Source: an uncultured Prevotellaceae bacterium
Lineage (GTDB): Bacteria > Bacteroidota > Bacteroidia > Bacteroidales > Bacteroidaceae
Reading direction: 5' to 3'
DNA length: 64,000 bases
Assembly (NCBI GenBank): GCA_900315565.1
Contig: OMZS01000013.1
Coordinates: 1,943-65,942, forward strand
The translations under genes and the position numbers were made by a program. Below the pieces are notes generated by a model. That model was given only the letters and a program-made list of their open reading frames with translations, ran no database searches and was not told the DNA's origin. Each line of letters starts with the position of its first letter. Position 1 is the stretch's first letter. This document shows positions 16,330-23,905 of this stretch, in pieces.

Positions 16330-16350
16330 GATAATTGACAATTGATAATT
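16330..16350. repeat. Short heptad array (GATAATT/GACAATT, 3 units)
   Basis: Three 7-bp units (GATAATT, GACAATT, GATAATT) of the same type as 6666-6728, directly after the structured RNA's T-tract. Confidence 0.6.
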
Positions 16351-16440
16351 GGGCATCGGATAAACACAGAGGGACATGGAATCGGTGTCGTCAGTGTTAT
16401 TGGTGTGATATAATTATAAATATGTAAATAGCAAACTATC

Positions 16441-17040
16441 ATGTTTTCAGGCATCATTGAAGAATTTGCAACCGTTGTTGCAATCAAGAAATATCAGGAG
16501 AATATTGATTTTACGTTGACCTGCTCGTTTACGAACGAGTTGAAGATTGACCAAAGTGTGGCGCACAACGGTGTGTGTCTGACTGTGGTGAGCATCGACG
16601 GTGACAATTATGTTGTGACGGCCATGAAAGAAACGCTGCTGCGGTCGAACCTCGGCCTGCTCAAGGTTGGCGACAAGGTGAACGTGGAACGTTCGATGCT
16701 GATGAACGGCCGGCTAGACGGCCACATTGTGCAAGGGCATGTGGATATGACGGCCCGCTGCACGAAAATGGAAGATGCCGACGGGAGCACCTACTTCACC
16801 TTTGAGTACGAACTAGACCGCGAAATGGCGCGGCGCGGCTATTTTACGGTGGATAAGGGCAGCGTGACGGTGAACGGTGTGTCGCTGACTGTATGCAATC
16901 CGACGGAAAACACTTTTCAGGTGGCCATTATTCCCTACACCATGGAGCACACCAACTTCTGCGATATACGCGTGGGTACGGTAGTGAACCTGGAATTCGA
17001 CATATTGGGCAAATATATCGCCCGATTGCAGGATTTTTAG
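16441..17040 (+). CDS. ribE: Riboflavin synthase alpha chain
   Basis: 199 residues, full length. Catalyses dismutation of two 6,7-dimethyl-8-ribityllumazines to riboflavin. Begins MFSGIIEE and shows the two homologous barrel repeats: N-barrel with VAHNGVCLTVVSI and GHIVQGHVDMTAR, C-barrel with DKGSVTVNGVSLTVCNP and AIIPYTMEHTNF. It stands alone between the RNA element and a terminator; no other riboflavin gene is in the window. Confidence 0.95.
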   Translation: MFSGIIEEFATVVAIKKYQENIDFTLTCSFTNELKIDQSVAHNGVCLTVVSIDGDNYVVTAMKETLLRSNLGLLKVGDKVNVERSMLMNGRLDGHIVQGHVDMTARCTKMEDADGSTYFTFEYELDREMARRGYFTVDKGSVTVNGVSLTVCNPTENTFQVAIIPYTMEHTNFCDIRVGTVVNLEFDILGKYIARLQDF

Positions 17041-17093
17041 GACGACAGGTGCTGTGTGAAGGGTGATAGGTGCCAAATAAATGTTAACAAGTA

Positions 17094-17125
17094 AAGCGAT
17101 TGTCGTCAAAACAATCGCTTTTTTC
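17094..17125 (+). terminator. Rho-independent terminator after ribE
   Basis: Perfect 10-bp stem AAGCGATTGT (17094-17103) / ACAATCGCTT (17111-17120), 7-nt loop, then TTTTCT. Confidence 0.85.
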
Positions 17126-17177
17126 TACTAAACGCATGGAGAAATAGATTTCATTTCGCCATGTGGTATCTTTTTTT

Positions 17178-17185
17178 TACTTTTG
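17178..17185 (+). promoter_or_regulatory. Predicted -7 box TACTTTTG for the efflux operon
   Basis: TAnnTTTG match with a TTTC at 17154-17157 as weak -33. The transcript start near 17192 leaves 17211 or 17220 as usable start codons and excludes the ATG at 17163. Confidence 0.55.
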
Positions 17186-17219
17186 CACCGATGAAATGAT
17201 TGAAATAAAGATGATAAGA

Positions 17220-18569
17220 ATGAAGAAAACAGGAATCGTTTTGATGATGTTGCTGCTGGGGCTTGGAACCGCAGGTGCCCAGCAGAGCGAATCGGTATGG
17301 ACACTGAGAGACTGTATCGACTACGCGCTGAAAAACAACATTCAGCTGCAGAAGACGCGCATCAGCCGTCAGTCGGCAGAAGAGGACGTGCTACAGAGTG
17401 AGGCTGCGCTGCTGCCTACACTGAATGCGAGCACCAGCCAGAATCTGGCCTACAGACCCTGGGTGGAGAGCGGCATGAGCACCGTGGCCAATGGCTACGT
17501 GCAGTCGAGTGTGGACAAGGTATATTACAATGGCAGTTACGGACTGAACATGAACTGGACTGTTTGGAACGGCAACCAAAACCGAAACGCCATTAAACAA
17601 AACCAGTTGGCAGCTCAACAGGCCGAACTCGACTCTGCCATTACGGCTAACAATATTCAGGAGCAGATAGCCCAACTGTATGTACAGATTCTTTACAGCC
17701 ACGATGCCATCAAAGTGAGCAAGGAGAGCTATGCCACCAGCAAGAAAAACGAGGAGCGTGGCGCAGAAATGGTGAAGGTGGGCAAGATGTCGAAAGCCGA
17801 CTTGGCGCAACTGACAGCGCAGCGCGCACAGGACGAATACAATATTGTGGCAGCAGAAAGCAACGAGCGCAACTATAAGCGACAGTTGAAACAGTTGCTG
17901 CAAATAACTGACAATGTGGATTTTGACATTGCTATTCCTGAAACCACCGATGAGCAAGCATTGGCTGATATTCCATCAATGGCCGAAGTCTATAACGCAG
18001 CGTTGGCACAGCGGCCGGAAATACGCAGCTCGCGTTTGGCAGTAGAAAACAGCGAGCTGAGCATGAAGATGGCCAAGGCCGGCAAACTGCCCACTATCGG
18101 TGTGAATGCCTCTGCGGGCACTAACACCACCAGTATGAGCAACACAGCTTGGGGCACACAACTGAAAACCAATTTCGATATGGGCGGTGGTGTAACTGTG
18201 AGCATTCCGCTCATCGACGGGCGTAAAACAAAAACAGCTATCAACAAGGCTGCCCTGCAGAGAGAATCGGCCCTGCTCGACCTGAAAGACAAACAGACCA
18301 CCATGTACAGCAACATTGAAAACTATTGGCTGCAAGCGGTAAACAATCAGAACAAATTCAAGGCGGCGCGGGTAAGTGTGGAAAGTGAGCAGCAGAGCTA
18401 CTACTTGCTGAGCGAGCAGTTCCGTCTGGGACTGAAAAACATCATCGAACTGATGACGGGCAAAGACAAACTGCTAACGGCGCAGCAGAATGAACTGCAG
18501 AGCAAGTATCTCACCATACTCAACCTGCAGATGCTGAAATTCTATCAGGGCGAAGAAATGAGCCTCTGA
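17220..18569 (+). CDS. TolC-family outer-membrane efflux protein
   Basis: About 449 residues from ATG 17220 (MKKTGIVLMMLLLGLGTAGA signal peptide, mature QQSESVWTLRDC). It has two OEP repeats of long amphipathic helices: WTLRDCIDYALKNNIQLQKT and later MAEVYNAALAQRPEIRSSRL, both classic TolC-family starts. It forms the trimeric outer-membrane channel of a tripartite pump. First gene of an operon with a MacA-like adaptor, MacB-like ATPase and permease, and a LytS/LytTR pair. In-frame ATGs at 17196 and 17211 are also possible. Confidence 0.9.
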   Translation: MKKTGIVLMMLLLGLGTAGAQQSESVWTLRDCIDYALKNNIQLQKTRISRQSAEEDVLQSEAALLPTLNASTSQNLAYRPWVESGMSTVANGYVQSSVDKVYYNGSYGLNMNWTVWNGNQNRNAIKQNQLAAQQAELDSAITANNIQEQIAQLYVQILYSHDAIKVSKESYATSKKNEERGAEMVKVGKMSKADLAQLTAQRAQDEYNIVAAESNERNYKRQLKQLLQITDNVDFDIAIPETTDEQALADIPSMAEVYNAALAQRPEIRSSRLAVENSELSMKMAKAGKLPTIGVNASAGTNTTSMSNTAWGTQLKTNFDMGGGVTVSIPLIDGRKTKTAINKAALQRESALLDLKDKQTTMYSNIENYWLQAVNNQNKFKAARVSVESEQQSYYLLSEQFRLGLKNIIELMTGKDKLLTAQQNELQSKYLTILNLQMLKFYQGEEMSL

Positions 18570-18620
18570 AACAATAGCATCGGAATGACACTGACGAAAT
18601 AACAGAAAAATTAAATTTTT

Positions 18621-19946
18621 ATGAAGAAAAATAAGAAAGTATGGATAGCAGTGGCAGTTGCGCTGGCGGCCATCGCCTTGTGCGTTTATCTGCTATCGGG
18701 CAAAAAGAAGAAAGAAGAGGTGAGTTTCGAGACTGCTACGGTATCAGTCACCGACATTCACAACAGCATCACTGCCACGGGAACCATTGAGCCTGTGACC
18801 AGCGTCACCGTGGGTACGCAGGTGTCGGGCATCGTGAGCCGCCTGTATGTTGACTACAACAGCGTGGTGAAACGTGGTCAGGTGATTGCCGAACTGGACA
18901 AGACCAATCTGGTGAGCGAGCTGAATACCGCAAAGGCCAATCTGTCGAGCGCGCAAAGCGCGATGAACTATCAGCTGGCTAATTATAATAGGTATAAGAC
19001 ACTCCACGACAAAGGACTGGTGAGCGCAGACGAGTACGAGAGTGCGCGGCTTAGTTACCAGCAGTCGAGAGAGCAGGTGGCACAGTCGCGTGAGAATGTG
19101 AAGCGGGCTCAGACCAATTTGGGTTACGCTACCATTACTTCGCCCATCGACGGTGTGGTGCTCTCGAAATCGGTGGAAGAAGGGCAGACCGTTGCCGCCA
19201 GCTTCAACACGCCTGAGTTGTTTGTTATTGCCAAAGACCTGACCGACATGCGCGTGATTGCCAACATCGACGAAGCTGATATTGGCGGAGTGAAAGAGGG
19301 GCAGCGCGTGTCGTTCACCGTTGATGCCTTCCCCGACGACTCGTTTGAGGGACGTGTTACGCAGGTGCGCCAACAAGCTACTACCGAGAGTAATGTGGTG
19401 ACCTACGAGGTGGTGATTTCGGCTCGCAATAACGATTTGAAGCTGAAGCCGGGCCTTACGGCCAACGTCACCATCTTTACAATGGAGAAGAACAACGTGC
19501 TGGCTGTTCCGGCCAAGGCATTGCGGTTTACGCCCAACGAGGCGCTGTTGAACAAAGAGCAGAAAATAGAGGACTGCCGTGGCGACCACAAGGTGTGGAC
19601 GCTGGAGGGAAACACTTTCAGGGCGCACAAAGTGGAGACAGGCACCTCGAATGGTATGCAGACCGAAATTCTGGCCGGCGTGAAAGAAGGAACAGAGGTG
19701 CTGGTTGACTTTAAAATCAGCGGTGGCGACGCAACAGAGCAAGCCAGCCAGGCCAACAACCCATTTATGCCGCGTAGGCCGGGAAACAATAACAGAAACA
19801 GAAGTGGCTCGGGAGCCAATGGCTCTGGTGCCGGAAGCCGTGCAGGGGGTAACAGCGGCTCTGGCGGCAATGGCGGAGGTGCAGGCAGCAGTGGTTCAGG
19901 TGCTGGCGGTGGCAATGCTGCTGGCAGTGGCGGTCCCAACAGATAA
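18621..19946 (+). CDS. MacA-like periplasmic adaptor (HlyD/RND family) with Gly/Ser/Asn-rich tail
   Basis: 441 residues: N-terminal membrane anchor (VWIAVAVALAAIALCVYLLS), first half-lipoyl and long coiled-coil hairpin (TAKANLSSAQSAMNYQLANY to VAQSRENVKRAQTNLGYATI), second lipoyl half TSPIDGVVLSKSVEEGQTV, beta-barrel and membrane-proximal domains. It links the inner-membrane MacB pair to TolC. After about residue 375 there is a low-complexity tail of Gly, Ser, Asn and Ala (NNNRNRSGSGANGSG onward) to the end, not part of the family fold. The tail raises a question about linking or flexible periplasmic tethering. It ends 21 bp before the ATPase gene. Confidence 0.88.
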   Translation: MKKNKKVWIAVAVALAAIALCVYLLSGKKKKEEVSFETATVSVTDIHNSITATGTIEPVTSVTVGTQVSGIVSRLYVDYNSVVKRGQVIAELDKTNLVSELNTAKANLSSAQSAMNYQLANYNRYKTLHDKGLVSADEYESARLSYQQSREQVAQSRENVKRAQTNLGYATITSPIDGVVLSKSVEEGQTVAASFNTPELFVIAKDLTDMRVIANIDEADIGGVKEGQRVSFTVDAFPDDSFEGRVTQVRQQATTESNVVTYEVVISARNNDLKLKPGLTANVTIFTMEKNNVLAVPAKALRFTPNEALLNKEQKIEDCRGDHKVWTLEGNTFRAHKVETGTSNGMQTEILAGVKEGTEVLVDFKISGGDATEQASQANNPFMPRRPGNNNRNRSGSGANGSGAGSRAGGNSGSGGNGGGAGSSGSGAGGGNAAGSGGPNR

Positions 19947-19967
19947 TGAACAAAGCAAGAACAGGAA

Positions 19968-20720
19968 ATGGAAAACAGAAAATGCGTCATTGAGCTGCAA
20001 AACGTGAAACGCTATTTTCAGGTGGGCAGCGAGACGGTGAAAGCTTTGCGCGGTGTAAGTTTTAAGATTTACGAGGGCGAGTTTGTCACTATTCAAGGCA
20101 CCTCTGGCTCCGGCAAATCGACGTTGCTTAACCAGTTGGGCTGTCTTGATACGCCTACCAGCGGCGAATATATTCTTGACGGCATTCCTGTGCGCTCGAT
20201 GTCGAAAAACCAGCGCGCTCATCTGCGCAACCGAAAAATTGGGTTTGTGTTTCAGAACTACAACCTGCTGGCCAAGACAACGGCTGTTGAGAATGTGGAG
20301 CTTCCGCTGATGTATAACAGCGAGTTCAACGCCAAGGAGCGTCGTGAGGCAGCTATTAAGGCCCTGCAAGCCGTAGGACTGGGCGACCGGCTCTATCACA
20401 AGAGCAACCAGATGTCGGGCGGTCAGATGCAGCGTGTGGCTATTGCCCGCGCATTGGTAAACAATCCTGCTGTGCTGTTGGCCGACGAGGCCACGGGAAA
20501 CCTTGATACACGCACGTCGTTTGAGATGCTGGTGCTTTTTCAGCAGCTTTATCATCAGGGGCACACCATTATATTTGTGACCCACAATCCAGAAATAGCC
20601 GAGTATAGCAGTCGTAACATCAACCTGCGCGACGGTAAGATTCGCGAGGATACCATCAATACAAACATCAAGTCGGCTGCCGAGGCACTGGCTGCCCTGC
20701 CGTTGCCTCAGGACGACTGA
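19968..20720 (+). CDS. ABC transporter ATP-binding protein (MacB/LolD-type)
   Basis: 250 residues with Walker A GTSGSGKSTLLNQLG, Q-loop FVFQNYNLLAKTTAVENVEL, signature MSGGQMQRVAIARAL, Walker B VLLADEATGNLD and H-loop IIFVTHNPE. This is the LolD/MacB-N subfamily that drives mechanotransmission-type permeases rather than classical import. The downstream permease is its partner; the adaptor and TolC genes upstream make a MacAB-TolC-like efflux pump in which the ATPase and permease are separate proteins. Confidence 0.92.
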   Translation: MENRKCVIELQNVKRYFQVGSETVKALRGVSFKIYEGEFVTIQGTSGSGKSTLLNQLGCLDTPTSGEYILDGIPVRSMSKNQRAHLRNRKIGFVFQNYNLLAKTTAVENVELPLMYNSEFNAKERREAAIKALQAVGLGDRLYHKSNQMSGGQMQRVAIARALVNNPAVLLADEATGNLDTRTSFEMLVLFQQLYHQGHTIIFVTHNPEIAEYSSRNINLRDGKIREDTINTNIKSAAEALAALPLPQDD

Positions 20721-20773
20721 GGAATGCCTAAAGAAATAGTAAATTGTAAATTTGTAAATTCTTAATTATCAAG

Positions 20774-21994
20774 GTGAACATACTGAATCTTTTCAAAGTT
20801 AGCCTGCGGGCAGTAGCCAACAATAAGATGCGCTCGTTTCTCAGCATGCTGGGCATTATCATTGGTGTGGCTGCCGTCATCATCATGATGTCGATTGGCC
20901 AAGGCTCCAAGGAGAGCATCCGTCAGGAGCTTTCCACCATGGGCACCAACCTGCTGACCATTCGTCCTGGTGCCGACATGCGAGGCGGTGTGCGACAAGA
21001 CCCGTCGAGCATGCAAACGCTGAAAATGGCCGACTACCAAGCCATTGTGGCCAACAAGAAGTTCGTTACTAAGGTTTCGCCCGAAGTGACCGCCAGCGGA
21101 CAAGTGATTTATGGCAATAACAACACAAACACGTCGGTTTACGGCGAGAGTACCGACTATCTTGACATTAAGCAATGGGAGGTGGAAGACGGCGAATGTT
21201 TTACCGAAGAAGACATCAAGAAAGCGGCCAAAGTGGTTGTGGTGGGAAAGACTATCGTTAACGAGCTTTTTGGTCAGGGTGTTGACCCCATTGGCAAAAC
21301 TGTTCGTTTCAAGAGCATTCCCATGCGCATTGTGGGTGTGCTGAAGTCAAAGGGTTACAACTCGTGGGGCATGGACCAGGACAACGTGATGATTGCACCC
21401 TACACCACGGTGATGAAACGCATTGCCGCACAGACCTACTTTTCGAGCATTGTGTGTTCGGCTGTGACCGAGGAACTGAGCGACGCGGCCATAGAAGAAC
21501 TCACCCAGGTGTTGCGCGAGAATCACAAGCTGAAAGGCGATGCCGACGATGACTTCACCATCCGCTCGCAGGCCGAAATGATGGAAACCATGTCGAGCAC
21601 CATGGACACCGTAACCATTATTCTGGTGGTGGCAGCCGCTTTCTCGCTGCTTGTGGCCGGCATCGGCATTATGAACATTATGCTGGTGAGCGTCACCGAG
21701 CGCACCAAGGAAATTGGTCTGCGCATGGCTGTTGGAGCCACGGGGCTGGTCATTTCGTTGCAGTTTCTCATTGAGTCGGTGCTCATTAGTCTCACGGGTG
21801 GCCTGTTAGGAATCCTTGTGGGCTGTAGTGTGAGCGAGTTTGTGGTGCCGTTGTTCGGAATGCCTTCGAGTGTTCCGTTGTGGGCCATCAACGTTTCGTT
21901 CCTTGTATGTGTCTGCATAGGCATATTGTTTGGTTATATACCTGCTCAGAAGGCCGCTAACATGGATCCCATCGAAGCCATCCGCCATGAATAA
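20774..21994 (+). CDS. MacB-type ABC transporter permease (FtsX family)
   Basis: 406 residues starting at GTG 20774 (NILNLFKVSLRAVANNKMRS). It has the MacB plan: TM1 FLSMLGIIIGVAAVIIMMS, a large periplasmic MacB_PCD domain (about residues 45-270), then three C-terminal helices (IILVVAAAFSLLVAGIGIMN, FLIESVLISLTGGLLGILVG, VSFLVCVCIGILFGYIPAQK) with the ERTKEIGLRMAVGAT coupling segment. No ATG fits better; the GTG follows an AT-rich GTAAATT repeat text. The gene overlaps the sensor kinase start by 8 bp. Confidence 0.9.
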   Translation: MNILNLFKVSLRAVANNKMRSFLSMLGIIIGVAAVIIMMSIGQGSKESIRQELSTMGTNLLTIRPGADMRGGVRQDPSSMQTLKMADYQAIVANKKFVTKVSPEVTASGQVIYGNNNTNTSVYGESTDYLDIKQWEVEDGECFTEEDIKKAAKVVVVGKTIVNELFGQGVDPIGKTVRFKSIPMRIVGVLKSKGYNSWGMDQDNVMIAPYTTVMKRIAAQTYFSSIVCSAVTEELSDAAIEELTQVLRENHKLKGDADDDFTIRSQAEMMETMSSTMDTVTIILVVAAAFSLLVAGIGIMNIMLVSVTERTKEIGLRMAVGATGLVISLQFLIESVLISLTGGLLGILVGCSVSEFVVPLFGMPSSVPLWAINVSFLVCVCIGILFGYIPAQKAANMDPIEAIRHE

Positions 21995-23021
21995 GCATGT
22001 CACTATTCTCTTGCATGTAGGTGTCTGGCTGGGACTCTTTCTGATGCCGCTCATGATGGTTCACCACGACGAGACTGTCAGTATGCTTCGCATCGTGGCA
22101 TACGGAGTGGTGACGCTCATGCTGATGACGGTGTTTTATCTGAACTATTTCTGGCTCACCCCGAAATGCTATGTAAAGGGAAACCGTCGCGTTTTTTGGC
22201 TGGTCAACATCGTGCTGGTCATTGGCTTTGGCATAACTCAGCACTTCTGGCTAAACTATGTTCACGACCTGATGGACAATGTTCCTTTTCGCCACCCCAA
22301 GCCCATGCCTGTGTCTCATGTGTTCCTTGTTTTACGAAATATTTTCTATCTGGGCGTCTCTGCAGCTATTGCCACTACAATTGTACTTTCAAAACGATGG
22401 CACCAATCAGAAGACGCCCGGCTGAAGGCCGAGGCAGAGCGTAAAGAAGCTGAACTGAAAAACCTTCGGTCGCAAATCAATCCGCATTTTCTGCTCAACA
22501 CCTTAAACAATATTTACGCCCTGACCGCCTTTGACAAAGAAAAAGCACAGAACGCCATTCAGGAGTTGAGCAAGATGTTGCGCCACATGCTCTACGACAA
22601 CCAAGAGCAAATGGTCAATCTGACCAATGAGGTGCAGTTCTTGGAAAATTATGTGAATCTGATGAAGTTGCGCTTGCCGACAAACGTGGAAGTTAGTTTT
22701 AATTCCAGAATAGACGATCCCAACATGAAGGTGGCTCCGCTCATATTTATCTCGCTGGTCGAGAATGCTTTCAAACACGGAGTCAGTCCCACGGCACCCA
22801 GCTCCATTGACATCGATATCAAGGCAGATGCTGAGCGTATCGTGTGTTGCATTGAAAATACTAATTTCCCCAAGTCAGAAAAAGACCGCAGCGGGCACGG
22901 CATTGGGCTGAAACAAGTGGCCAGACGGCTGGATCTTATTTATCCGCAACGGTATCATTGGACCAAAGGACTGAAAACGGACGGTAAAACCTATCAATCG
23001 AAAATAGAAATCATCAACTAA
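21987..23021 (+). CDS. LytS-type sensor histidine kinase
   Basis: 344 residues from ATG 21987, overlapping the permease by 8 bp. Four N-terminal helices (HVTILLHVGVWLGLFLMPLM, VAYGVVTLMLMTVFYLNYFW, VNIVLVIGFGITQHFWLN, FLVLRNIFYLGVSAAIATTI) form a small membrane sensor without an extracellular domain. Then comes His_kinase with LRSQINPHFLLNTLNNIYAL (phosphoacceptor His), and an ATPase domain with IFISLVENAFKHGVSP (N box) and DRSGHGIGLKQVARRL (G box). The pairing with the LytTR regulator 13 bp downstream and its place in the pump operon suggest that it senses envelope stress or pump substrate. Confidence 0.9.
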   Translation: MNKHVTILLHVGVWLGLFLMPLMMVHHDETVSMLRIVAYGVVTLMLMTVFYLNYFWLTPKCYVKGNRRVFWLVNIVLVIGFGITQHFWLNYVHDLMDNVPFRHPKPMPVSHVFLVLRNIFYLGVSAAIATTIVLSKRWHQSEDARLKAEAERKEAELKNLRSQINPHFLLNTLNNIYALTAFDKEKAQNAIQELSKMLRHMLYDNQEQMVNLTNEVQFLENYVNLMKLRLPTNVEVSFNSRIDDPNMKVAPLIFISLVENAFKHGVSPTAPSSIDIDIKADAERIVCCIENTNFPKSEKDRSGHGIGLKQVARRLDLIYPQRYHWTKGLKTDGKTYQSKIEIIN

Positions 23022-23034
23022 CCACCATAAGCTT

Positions 23035-23769
23035 ATGCGTATAACCTGTGCCATCATCGACGACGAGCCTTTGGCTGCTGCTTTGCTCGAAAGCTATGCT
23101 CAAAAAGTATCCTATCTGGAACCTTGCGGCACTTTCAACAGCGCCATTACTGCCATGAGACAATTACGTGAGAAACCCGTCGATTTGATTTTCCTTGACA
23201 TTCAGATGCCCGAACTCAGCGGACTCGAGTTTGCCAAGATTCTTCCTGCCCGTACGAAAGTGATTTTTACGACAGCATTCAGTCAGTATGCCATCGACGG
23301 CTATAAAGTAAACGCCATTGGTTACATGCTCAAGCCCATTGCTTTCGAGGAGTTTCAGACAGCTTGCAACAAAGCCTTGCAGCTCTTCTCCGAGGCCGCG
23401 TCTTCGTCGGTTGCCTCTACTGCGGAATCACCCATTCAACAAGACGGTTTTCTCTTCCTGAAGAGCGACTACAAACTGATTCGCGTCAATTTGGCTGACG
23501 TTTCTTATATAGAAGGAGTAAAAGACTATGTAAAAGTGTATTTCGACAATGGCATCCGGCCTATTATGTCGCTGATGAGTATGAGAAAACTGGAAGAATG
23601 CCTTCCCAAACCAGAGTTCATGCGCATTCACCGTTCTTACATTGTGCACATGACAAAGGTGAATATGGTTGACCATCAGCGCATTGTTTTCGACACCACC
23701 TATCTTCCTATTTCAGACAGTTATAAGGACGACGTGAATGCCTATCTCGACAGCCACACTCTGGTTTGA
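23035..23769 (+). CDS. LytTR-family response regulator
   Basis: 244 residues. Receiver domain 1-120 with acidic pair IIDDEP, phosphoacceptor Asp in LIFLDIQMPELSG and Lys in MLKPI; then a LytTR DNA-binding domain (FLKSDYKLIRVNLADVSYIE, SMRKLEECLPKPEFMRIHRS). It acts as the output of the upstream kinase and probably controls the pump operon, since all six genes are in one transcript unit. Confidence 0.92.
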   Translation: MRITCAIIDDEPLAAALLESYAQKVSYLEPCGTFNSAITAMRQLREKPVDLIFLDIQMPELSGLEFAKILPARTKVIFTTAFSQYAIDGYKVNAIGYMLKPIAFEEFQTACNKALQLFSEAASSSVASTAESPIQQDGFLFLKSDYKLIRVNLADVSYIEGVKDYVKVYFDNGIRPIMSLMSMRKLEECLPKPEFMRIHRSYIVHMTKVNMVDHQRIVFDTTYLPISDSYKDDVNAYLDSHTLV

Positions 23770-23858
23770 TGGCCTATGCACACATTTTGTCATCCCGCCC
23801 ATACGCAGGCGCAAGAATATAGGTAATAGAGGTGAAATAAGATGGAAATAAAAACTTT

Positions 23859-23898
23859 AGAGGTTCTAACGGATAATTGCTATCACGTTAGAACCTCT
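23859..23898. terminator. Bidirectional terminator between LytTR regulator and PBP1A genes
   Basis: Perfect 13-bp stem AGAGGTTCTAACG (23859-23871) / CGTTAGAACCTCT (23886-23898), 14-nt loop, T-rich on the right and A-rich (T-rich on the minus strand) on the left. It lies between convergent genes. Confidence 0.8.
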
Positions 23899-23905
23899 TT
23901 GTATG

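Noticed and set aside
16129-16440. FMN (RFN) riboswitch in front of riboflavin synthase
   Set aside because: The conserved core text of the RFN element was not found; the strong promoter and stem-closed shape suit an independent RNA better.
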